Shown here in pieces: positions 49,288 to 59,200 of a stretch of 64,000 bases of DNA (positions are counted from its first letter, which is position 1; the number at the start of each line of letters is the position of its first letter). Source of the DNA: Archilochus colubris (Eukaryota > Chordata > Aves > Apodiformes > Trochilidae); contig CM041115.1 of the NCBI GenBank assembly GCA_023079485.1, positions 44,944,305 through 45,008,304 on the forward strand, read 5' to 3'. The position numbers were made by a program, and so were the translations under genes. The notes beneath the pieces were generated by a model. The model had not been told where the DNA came from, made no database searches, and was given only the letters and a program-made list of their open reading frames with translations.

Positions 49288-49407
49288 TTTTTTTTTCCTT
49301 TTTTTTTTTTCTTTTCCTTTTTTTTTTCCTTCTTTTTTTTTTTTCTTCTTTTTTTCCTTTTTTCTTTTTCTTTTTTTTTCTTTTTTCTTTTTTCTTTCCC
49401 CCCCCCT
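49288..49407. repeat. 120-bp homopyrimidine tract, T-rich
   Basis: This is an unbroken run of T and C, mostly T8-T12 blocks separated by C or CC, ending in a C-rich stretch. On the minus strand it is a polypurine A/G tract. Confidence 0.95.
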
Positions 49408-51327
49408 GTGTTTGATGTATGGCAGGTTGTTATGCTGACTCATAAACAGATATGATGAATACTAGAGCTGGTACAAGGTGCAGTGGGTAAAGGTGTAGCC
49501 TATGTCTTTTGGCAATATTGAACTGTTCAACTGGCCCATCATTAATTCTAAATAAGTTTTGATGGTTTTAATTAGTGTAGGCATCTCCATCATACAGTTA
49601 TTGCATTATGAGTGTCTGGAAAAGCTGTAAGTTGACCTTTTGAAGTACCACTTGCCCAAACTGTTTGAACATGATTATAAATAACAAATACTATGAAGTA
49701 GTGATAACTTGGTTGTCACTTATATTTGGTTGTGCAACCCAGCCAGGCATCTTAAGATGAGGCATAATTTGTGATTCTTTGTTTGGTGACTGCATACAAG
49801 TGTTTAATTTATGTTTATTTCTTTCCACAACCTCTGTGCTCCAGTTTTGAGCTCAGTATGAGATACTATAAACAAGTAGCCCCTAGTGGGCTCACAGCCA
49901 GCAAATGTGGGGGATTCTGCAGAGTTTAGGACCATCCTAGAGGAGAGCAGCTGCTGTAGAAAATTACTGGAGCATAGAGTTTCTTAGCTCAGGAGAGTGA
50001 CAGGCCAAATAAAATCTCAAGATTAGAAAAGACTGACAGCAGATCACTTGAATGCTAACAGTATCTCTCTAAATCAAGGTGTGAGCAGACTAAGTAGTTC
50101 CAGTATGGTCCTTACCAGCAGCCCTGTATGTTTCTACCTTGTAAGTACACCTTGACTACAGCAAGGAGATCTCAGTGCTTCATTCTGGAAGGATGGCACT
50201 GGTTTATTCACTACAGAAATACTCCCACATTATTTTCAACATACTTCTTGCATTGACCCAGTTGCCATAGTTGGGTTACAGAGGTGACAGTGGGGTGTGT
50301 ATGAGATGCTGACAGAATTCTCTGTAGAGGCAGTAATGCCTGGGAACAATGCTGAAAGGTGTACCTGATGGATTTTACTCATTATTTGCAAACATCTGGT
50401 TAGATCTGGTAGTGTATCTATTTGAAATTAATTTGAGTCTTTAAATATAGCTAATGGCAGCAATAAAAATAAAAAACCCTACCTTGCTGTGGGAGAGGTG
50501 AAGAAGGTTTTGATAAACATTCATGGTGTAGATACAAAGGCAGGTATGTAATTTTTAAAATGTTTAAGAGAATAGAAGAGCCTTCTATTGTCTTTCTGTA
50601 AGACACTGGAAAGTGTCCAGAACAGACTTAACAAGGACTGTAATCCAATTGGATAGCTTTGGACTGGACAGATGGATGATGATAGATACTGTTGTTTATC
50701 ATAAAAACTAACCAAATTCTTAAAAATATTCTACCCTTTTCCTAATTCCTGAAAAAACCGGGTCATCACAGGAGTTTGAATATACTAGCAGGAGATTCCA
50801 AATATTACCAATTCACTTTTACAAGGTCAATGAAGAAATTTCCCTTGTGTTCAAACTGTGTTGTATACAGGCAGAGTATGCTGTGAATACCTTACAGATT
50901 CTGTGAAGAGGACACAGCAGGCTACTGGTGCTGCTGGACAGAGGAGCAAGGTCTTTATATTTGCTCCAGATGCTAAAATAATGGCTTGGGGACTGTTGTG
51001 AGTAGTTGAAATTGTGTACATCACTCTGGATATTATTGCTCCTGCTGTGTGTCAGTACAAACACCTTTACTGATGTCCTGAACAGCAGGTATGGCTGAGT
51101 CTCTGTTCCCCTGGGCTTGGGAATGATTCTTCAAGGGCAAAGCTCAGCACAAATTCTGCTTTTAAACTGGTGTCAAGGTAACAGTCACCAAGTTGCAGCA
51201 TTTTTTGAAAGCTTATTTTCAACATGTGACAACTGTTGGCTTTTCCAAACCATCTATAATGTGAAAAGCAGGAGACTGCACTGTTGCTTCCTACACAGTG
51301 GATGAGCTGACTCCTGAAACACAAGTT

Positions 51328-51649
51328 TGTAGCAAGATGAACCTCTTTTAGGGCACAGCGCTTCAAGATCCAACCAGGTGTTCCAGCAGAGACTCACGAG
51401 TAATGCCCTAAGCCTATAGCCCTCAGGGCTGACCAGCCCAGATCAGTGCTGTTGCTCCAAGGGCAACTGATCTCTCTGCTGGCTAGCTCAGGACTGAGCT
51501 GAGCCTGGGTCTCAGGCCTCACCTTTTATTGGCCCCCTGGTCCTGCTTATGCGCAGTGGGGCCCACCCTGATCAGGCACAGGTGGGCTTAACACAAGCTC
51601 ACGCCCACTACCTGGAATTAGTGGCACCTGGTTGCCTCATTTCACTACA
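51328..51649 (-). mobile_element. Solo LTR of an endogenous retrovirus, with target-site duplication
   Basis: The 322-bp element begins TGTAG and ends CTACA, and is bordered on both sides by the 6-bp direct repeat CAAGTT (51,322-51,327 and 51,650-51,655). A 6-bp duplication with TG...CA ends is typical of class II (ERVK or alpha-like) avian retroviral integrations. Reading on the minus strand, a CCAATAAAAGG box lies ~120 bases in, suitable as a TATA-like or polyadenylation element, so minus is the likely sense strand. No internal retroviral coding region is present. The exact family is not known to me. Confidence 0.75.
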
Positions 51650-51751
51650 CAAGTTATGGTTTCAGTCTTTTTGACCAAAACTGGGTTATTTTAAGGGCTG
51701 TCATTTTAAGCTGAATGATCCTGTGGATGAAAGGCTAGAAGATGCTATTTG

Positions 51752-51851
51752 NNNNNNNNNNNNNNNNNNNNNNNNNNNNNNNNNNNNNNNNNNNNNNNNN
51801 NNNNNNNNNNNNNNNNNNNNNNNNNNNNNNNNNNNNNNNNNNNNNNNNNNN
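51752..51851. other. Assembly gap, exactly 100 N
   Basis: A run of exactly 100 N is the usual placeholder for a gap of unknown size. Sequence character changes across it, from AT-rich DNA with large introns to GC-rich DNA with short introns. The order and distance of the two sides are therefore uncertain. Confidence 0.99.
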
Positions 51852-53054
51852 GGACCAGGCACTTGGGCACTGAACCCTTCTTCCCTGCAGCTTCCATGGG
51901 CTGCACAGACTAGCTGTGGAGATCAGAGCCCTGCTGGGACCTGCTCACCCCTCTTCCCCAGCAGGGTTTTCCTGGACAGCACTGGGTGCTGAGTCTCCAT
52001 GGAGCAAGGCTGGGTAACCCTCTCCTCCTGTCTCTTTGCCCACTGTGCAGCCTGCAGGGATGTGGTTCTTTGCAGACCATCCCCACCATCGCCTCCTGCC
52101 AAGACAACAGTGTGGAGGTCCTGCCTATCCCTTCAGCAAAGAGCAGAAGAGTGGGGAACCCCCAGGAGCTGGCTGAGGGGAAATCTCAGACCCTCCCAAA
52201 GGCTCTCCTGGAAGGCTGCAAAGGCAGAGACGTGGGCTGGATCCCAACGTGTGCCCCTGAGGCCATATGGCTGCCACAAACTGTGGTGGCTGCCATGGAA
52301 CTGGAGGGTTCCAGAACACAGGTGCCGGGCCACTATGGTCACAGAGGGCCACTTGTGATGTGCCACCTGTGATGTCACATGGCCAGGCCTACAAAAGCCT
52401 GAGAAGTGGGCCAGAGGATGCCAGTGTGGTTGAGCTGACCTTCGGGATAACTCGGCTCCTTCCTTGGCTAATCGTGTGCCTTTTGTGTTTTGTTCATTGC
52501 TCCTTTCCTGCCCGCTTTTCCTCAGCTTCCCTCCTCTGTCAAAGGTGTTTGGGTTTGCCCTGCCGGGACAGAGGAGAGAGGAGCTCAGGTCAGGGTACGG
52601 AACAAGGAGAGGTCTCTCCTTTCCCAGCTCTCGTGGCTTTCCCGGCTCTCCAGTGCTGTGGGAAGGATTCATTTCGGCTCCCTCTGCTAACACCACAGGT
52701 GAGCAGCAGCTCCTCTGCAGACAAGGGGACACACAAGGTGATCTTTCCAAAGGGCCTTGAGCACTGCTGTCAGATGGAGTCCTGTGACAGGGACAGCAGG
52801 GCCATCAGCCTGCAGCTCTGCAGGCACACAAGTTCGAATGTGGGCTGGTTGGCCAGGCTGGCAGGGCACAGGATAGTTTCCCAAAGGGATTCTCGACCAG
52901 ACACGTTCAATGGCAGCCTCTCCTGAGGCTAAGGACTTTCTGTCTTTGAGGTTTGAGCTTGTTTCCCTGGGTGGTCCTCCTGTAAACACCACTTGGGAAA
53001 GATGCTTTCTGAACCAGAAAGGCTTCTTCTTCTTTACAAACGCCATTTCCTGCA
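51852..53054 (+). other. GC-rich region upstream of the USP-like exons; possible promoter and 5' exons
   Basis: Several frames of 100-220 codons overlap on both strands and none carries a domain I recognise. A TATA-like TACAAAAG lies at 52,390-52,397. A plus-strand segment near 52,690-52,760 reads SSSSADKGTHKVIFPKG, which faintly recalls the KVLFP segment before the catalytic domain in USP36/USP42. This may be where the N-terminal part of the USP-like gene lies, but I could not build a continuous frame. Confidence 0.35.
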
Positions 53055-53103
53055 GTTGCTATTGGAATGGCTCCACAAGGAAATGAGGACAAGCAGCAGA
53101 GAC

Positions 53104-53224
53104 TAAGAGCGGAGCAGGACTCGAGAATATGGGCATTACCTGCTTCTCAATGCTGTCCTCCAGTGCCTCACCTACACCCCATCTCTGGCAGACTACCTGC
53201 TCTCTCGGGAGCACAGCCAGTCCT
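53104..53224 (+). pseudogene. USP-like catalytic-cysteine exon with 1-bp deletion
   Basis: Upstream of about 53,147 the frame reads [12 protein letters not shown]. Downstream, shifted by one, it reads [25 protein letters not shown] to a GTGAGT donor at 53,225. The normal motif has one residue between F and N, but only two bases (53,147-53,148) stand there. The exon's 5' border is unsure because a TGA lies in this frame a few codons further up. Confidence 0.8.
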
Positions 53225-56069
53225 GTGAGTACTCGTATGAAGGTCTCCTTGTCAATCTGTTGGGCACTTCCCAGGGATTCCCAGGATGTGGAACTGGATG
53301 CAGGAGAAAAGCAGCCCTTCTTTATCAACCCCCTGTCAAACCCAGCCTTGGGTTTCTTGGAATAGAAGAAACCTTTAGCATAGAAGCCACTTGTCACATC
53401 TGTCAGAAGGGCACCTCTTTCTAGCCCTGGGACTTGGTATTCACTCCTGCAAGTGAAACCTTCTTTGCCCCAGCACAGAAAACTTCTGTCAGTTCAGCAT
53501 CCTTCTGCAGAAAGGTTCCCAGGCACTTGCCGGGACACTGGCCTCTTGAGAGCAGAGGAGTGGAGGCTGTTCTTACCACTTCAGGATCTCCAGTAGGTTT
53601 TCCACTGCTAGGGATATTTGGCTAACTCAAGAAGCTTCTCTCCCTCCCCTCCTCCCTCTGTCCCTCTTCAGGTGTTCAACCAGGCAACTGTGTGATGTGC
53701 AGAGTGCAGGAGCACGTGTGTAAGGTCCTGCATGCCACAGGATCTGCCATCGTGCCTGTGGACATCATCATTGCTCTCCCAGGTAAGCCCTGTCTGGTGC
53801 TTTGCCAGGTTTTCTTCCCTCCTTGGATTGGAGGAGAGAACTCCCAACTTCTTCTTTCTTAGAAATCGGAGAACATTTCAAGCTCGGCGTGCAGGAGGAC
53901 GCCCACGAGTTCTTGCGCTGCACTCTGGACGCCATGCAGAGAGCTTGTCTGTGTGACGGCAGCTTGGACACGTCTTGTCAGCAGACCGTCATCCATCAGA
54001 TATTTGGGAGCTTTCTGAGATCCAGAGGTACTTTTCCACAACTCTCCTCTCCCTGGGACTGGCTGTGCCCTTCCCTCTGCCTGTGGGAAGCAGCTGTGTG
54101 TGTGACTGGCGCAGGAGGGATGAGCAGCGTAAGCGGCACATTCGGTCGCCTTCCCCTCTCGCTGAGCTTTCCAACTTCCCTTCCAGTCTGCTGCTTGAGC
54201 TGCCAAATGGTTTCTGATGCCTACGATCCCTTCCTGGATGTCCTTCTGGATATAAAAGTAAGAGGATTTGTAGTGGTGCTTCAGGATGTCCCAAGGCCCC
54301 TGTAGCTTTCCAGAACCGATGGAGTTGGTTTCAAAACATCTCCTGGGAACACACGAGAGCTTGGTGGTGGGTGGCAAGTGGAAGGGACGGTGTCCTACTG
54401 CGTTGGCCGTGGCAGTGGTCACCCTGTAGGTGGTGGCTATAAGCTGGACAAGGACACCTGGTCCTCTCTGCACCCTTGACATGCTCTCCTGCTTCCCTTT
54501 TCCCCCCTCTCTGCACCCATCTGGCTCCTGGGCTGATGACTTGGGTTGTTGTCATTCTTGATGAGCCTGCAGCCCACGGGGAGCTGAACGCAGCAGTGCC
54601 ACAGAGAGGCAGCTCCTGTTGGCCTTGGGAATCCCCGGGGAATGAGGGAAGTGTTCAGCAGAATGCCCTCTTTAAAGCTGCCTCTGCTTGCTGGGCACTG
54701 CTTGCAGGTTGCCCGGGGGTCTCCTCAGCCCCAGCCACCTGGGTGGTCACGCCAGCTCCTGGTGAGGAGGTTGGGGGAGAGCATTTCCCTCAGCTCAGGG
54801 CTCTCCTTTCTCACTTCTCCAGGCAGCGGCATCTCTTTCTGAAGCTCTTGATACATTTGTGAAACCCGAGCTGCTGGATGCCAGAAGCGGCTTTAGATGT
54901 CGCCAGTAAGATGATTCCTAACAAACATCTTCATGTTAGATCCTGCCTTGGGGTTTGCTGTGGTTTAGAGTGCAAGGGAGGCTTTGGTGGAGGGGAGGTG
55001 CACAGTGATGGGACACAGCTTTCTTGTAGTCCAGCCTTCTGACTGTTCTTCAATGAGAGTAAGGGTGTGGGAGATGGGAGAGCTCGTCTGGCTTTCTTGG
55101 GGATAGAGAGGAGGGGGCATTGCAAGGGTCCATTGCAGCACTTGGCTCTCTGCTTGCTTTCCAGCTGTGGCCAGGTGACTGCTGCCTCCAAGAGGCTGAC
55201 GATTCACTGGGCGCCCAAGGTTCTCACAGTGGGACTCAAGAGGTTTGAGGATGTCACTGGTGGGAAGATCACCAAGGTAAGTTGGCAACTGGAGGGAAAC
55301 CTTCCCTTCCTGGAGCAGGAGGTTTCCCCAGGCGGTGTGCTCCCTCACGGGTTGTTCGTGGTGGGTTTTTCCTGCTCCCTTCCTTGGAGAGGAGAGGAGA
55401 GTTGCCAAGGGAAGAAAAGTGTGTGCTCTGCCCCGACAGAGCTGCTCTGGCCCAGAACAGTTTCCTGCCGCCCAAACCAGAACATGGAGCTGTAGTGCTG
55501 ACCAGCTCCAGAGCTGGATTTCCACACACCTCGGTCCTGGTCTTGGCAGGCTGTGTCATCAAGTAATTTGGGATCATTTCTGAGCCCTCTCGCTCTCTCC
55601 ATAGGTTGTGAAGTATCCCAAGGTCTTGGATCTTGGGCCATACACAACAGCAGGAGAAGCGCAGCACTACTCCTTGTACGCTGTGCTGGTGCACAAAGGA
55701 GAGAGCTGTTACTTGGGACACTATTTCTGCTACATCAAGGTAAAGAGCAACTTGCTTCCTCAGCAGGGGGAATTGTGTCCTGGGGAAGACCAACTTTCCT
55801 GGCAGTGTTCCTGGCCGCCAGAGGCTTGGGGGAGAGGGTCTCCTGAGGGCTGGAGGGGATTGGTTTTGGAGTGCTCTTGGTTCTGTAGTGTCCTGCCTGT
55901 GTTCTGGTGGAGAAACCAGGCAGCTCATCTCCCTCTGATGCCCTTTTTGCAGGCCAGTGATGGGCTGTGGTACGAGATGGATGACTCATCTGTGACTCCT
56001 TGTGATGTTAACACAGCTCTGCATCAGGAAGCCTATTTACTGTTTTATGACAGGTTAGAACTAGCGTAA
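53104..56069 (+). pseudogene. USP36/USP42-type ubiquitin-specific protease-like gene, frameshifted in the Cys box
   Basis: Eight exons encode a C19 peptidase catalytic domain: ~53104-53224, 53672-53782, 53863-54027, 54187-54257, 54823-54905, 55165-55276, 55605-55739 and 55953-56069 (TAA). All junctions after the first exon are GT-AG and in phase. Family landmarks appear in order: LENMGITCF (catalytic Cys at 53,141-53,143), [28 protein letters not shown], zinc-binding CLSC and CRHC, LKRFEDVTGGKI, GHYFCYIK with the catalytic His, and WYEMDDS. The domain ends where USP17-like short DUBs end, without the long USP36/42 tail. One base is missing just after TGCTTC, so the frame is broken inside the active-site box. 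It is either a recent pseudogene or a sequencing error. An MROH gene follows on the same strand. Confidence 0.8.
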
Positions 56070-56256
56070 AAATGCCTTCAGAACGTGTTTCCTCTTCCAG
56101 CTTTGGCTCTTTTTCTTCTCATCCTCCTGAGTGTTCTTCTTTCTGTTGGAGGAGACATTTCCTCCACAAAGTAGCACGGAGTGCTGTCAAAGCTGAACGT
56201 CCCCATGCCGGTCCTTGTCTCTCCTTGCTGGGCTTCAGGCTGCTGCCCAGCTGCAA

Positions 56257-59200
56257 ATGTCTCCTGAGGAGGCCATAGAGGGTATAAAGAGGAGGTCTTG
56301 CTCCAGCAGGAGCCCCGCTCCTCCAGCCCCACACGGAGGAGCTGGTGCTCTCTGGGAGGAGCGGAAACCTGCGAGGGGCTGTGCTTACGGCGGCTTTTGT
56401 GCCCCTTGCCCCAGGTGTTTCCCTAAAGACTGGGTGGGGTCTTTAGCCTCTTCTTATGCTCCTGTGAGGCTGCCCAGAGAATAAGGGTGATCTTATAAGC
56501 AGAGCAAGAGACAGGATCTTAGTGCTTGGAGGGTCGAAATGGAAAAATTATTACTCAGACACAAGGGTCAGCATTTATCTTGGCTGTAGCCTTGGACTCC
56601 CTTGGGCTTCTTTGCTCTGTCCTGGTTTGAGAGGAGCAGGAGAAAAAGGTGCCTGGGACATGGCCAGCAACTGTCAGGCTGTTGATGTGACAGTGAGAAT
56701 GGGGACACACAGCTGTGCCCCTGGGGTGGAGAGGATGGTTCAGGTGACCCAAATGGACTAATGAGTATTCCTTGCCATGGTGCTCAGTATAAAATGGCTC
56801 CTAAGAGAGCCTGGTGGTGGATTTTCTGGGTTGGGCCCTGTTTGTTATTGAGCTGCACGTGGTGGTGCTCCTGCTGCTCGTTTCCTTAGTGGAGGAGGAC
56901 AGAATTCATGGATGCAGATTGTCAGCTGCCTTGTTAAGTAGGTCCAGATTGGTTGCTGTAAGGGTCTCAGGGCTTGCCACTTGGACCCTGGGCTTGGGCA
57001 GCCCTGTCTGCTGCTGAGCCCAGTGTGGGACAATTGTGGTTGAGCCAGAAGCAGCAACTAAGGAGGCAGAGTTCCTTATTTCTCTGTGTTGGATAGCATT
57101 GTATATCTGATTTATAGCAAGGGCTGTTTGTAGTTCAAAGGACATCTTCAAATACCATAGATGTAAAATGTCCTTTCTGAAGCCATTTTAAGTTCTGAAA
57201 GATTAGAGAAGTTCCTTTCACACGTGACTGTTGCCCATTACATCTGAACATATTTCAAAGCAAAGTAAGTCGCTTCTTTAACCTGTTTTGAGAAATACCA
57301 GCATGAGCCTCCATCCCCAGGAGATTTACTGCCCCGTGCAGAGCCTTTCCCAGACATTTCCCTGTCCCCCCTTGGCCCCACGGGCTCTCCCCGCAGGCCG
57401 TGCAGCTTTGGGGACAGCAGCACTGCCACCCCCATGCCCACCCCCCATGGCCTCTCCTCCTTCCCCAGGATTGAGCAGAGTTCCGGGAGCCAGCTCCCAC
57501 TGGCCTGGGTGGAGGATGAGGAGGAAGACATCAGTCTCCCCATCCCGAACAAGGTGGCCCAGCTGCAGGAGACAAGTGAGTGAGCGGTTTGTGGCTGCTT
57601 TGCTGTGCTCCTGCATGGCAGGGGCTGCTGGGCACATCCCCGGCCTGTTCCGTGCCAGTCCCCTCTGTGGGTCCCCCCGCCCAGGGCTGGCTCTGCCCTC
57701 AGGAGCTGGCACGGGGCTGGGTGCCGGCTAAGGGCCCTTTAGTCTCTCCTGCCAGCACCTTCAGCTCACCCTGCTCCCTTGCTTTGTTAAAGATTCCTGG
57801 TATTCATCTGGGAAGAAGGAAGAGGGCCAGAAGATGGTTGAGGATGCTCCAGAAGACTTAGGAGAGGTACCTACAGAGACTGCCACCTGCCTTGTGCCTG
57901 TTGCACCTGCCCCCATGCTCAAAGATGCCTTCCCAGACAGCTGCCCTAAAAAACCAAAAAACAAAAAACCACAAAACAGCAGAGTCCTGTGAGTACAAGG
58001 GATCAACAAAGGAGCCCCATAATCTTCTCTTGTTGCAGGACCAGGATCTGAAGTGGTTGAGAGATGTGATAGTCAACCTGTCACCCTCTGTCCTCAAGAG
58101 CCTGCAGGATGTCTCGCAGGTCTGGCATTTCCAGAGCAGGTCACAGTTTCCCCCGTGCAATCCCCCAGGGAGGTTTCTCCCCCAAAGCCCTCTGCACCCT
58201 GAGGGGTCCAGAGGCATAGAAAGGAGCAGAGGCTGCAGCGGGAAGGGGCTCTGGCCATGGCCCTCCTGGCTACGGCAGAGTGGTGTGGGGATTCTTCCCT
58301 GAGCCTGCTGGGAGGGACCCCAGGGACATGAAGGCAGAGCCAGGCTTTGCTGATGTTCCCAGGAAGCTGTGGCAAATGATCCCCGGGTAAGGAGCCTCAG
58401 CTCGCTCAGGGGAGACAGCTGGCCCAAGCTCTGTGCTGCATCTTTGGGAGTGGAACACCAGGACCTGACCAGGGAGCCTGGGCCTTGGGCTGCTGGGAGG
58501 GACCCCTCCCTGTGTGTGGCATCTGAGGGGATGGTTGCAGTCCAGTGGCAGCACCATCCTCCCCTCTGTTCCCTGCAGGCCGAACAAATCTTGAAGTGCA
58601 TCCACAGAAAGGCGGAGCACGTGCGCACGGAACGAGGGCAGTTCCTCCTAAGATCCGTGCTTGGGCTGCTGAGCGAGTGCTGTCCTGAGGAAACAGTTCA
58701 GATCCTGCTGATGATCAGTCCCTCCTGTGACAAGTATGAGCCCCAAGAGCCCTGGGGACTTGCTCCATAGCCCAGGCACAGCACAGTGGCCAAGGCAGCC
58801 CTGCTAACAGAGTGTTCTGGCTTGCAGTGCTGCGCTGACCATGTGGGAGATGCTGCTGTCCCTGCCCAGCACTTCTGGGACAGTTCTTGACCGGCTGCTC
58901 GGCGTGATCCAGGGCTGGAAAGCGAAGTGTGCTATCCCACCTGTGAGTGACCAGAGCAGGTCTTGCTCCCCTTCAAGGCTGTTCCTGGCTCCCCAGGAAA
59001 AGAGAGACACAGCCCCTCCTGCCTGCCCCAAACAGCCCCCTCCTCCAGGCCTTGGGGACACAGCCGGACAGGGCCAGCAGGGACCTGCCCTGCACCAACC
59101 CCCTTGTTCCAGCCCCACGAGGCTGCCCCATGAGCTCCCCAAGGACAAAGAGGAACCCCGCCCCTATCTGGGCAGCACCCCAGTGGAAGAAGACTTCCCC

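Larger units (their letters stand above)
44602..51321. other. AT-rich intergenic DNA with an old CR1 copy
   Basis: Besides the CR1 fragment at about 45.8-46.1 kb and the homopyrimidine tract at 49.3 kb I see no gene. Open frames are all below about 120 codons with no family features. Confidence 0.5.

Noticed and set aside
49169..49443. Phe-rich and Lys-rich frames at 49.2-49.4 kb
   Set aside because: They are created by the homopyrimidine tract and are not conserved protein sequence.
52133..52926. Overlapping 205- and 219-codon frames upstream of the USP-like exons
   Set aside because: They lie on opposite strands with no recognised domain; kept only as a region note, not as genes.
57867..57988. 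Longer version of MROH exon 3 ending at a GTGAGT donor
   Set aside because: Joining it to the next exon gives a stop within a few codons, while the shorter GTACCT donor keeps the frame.
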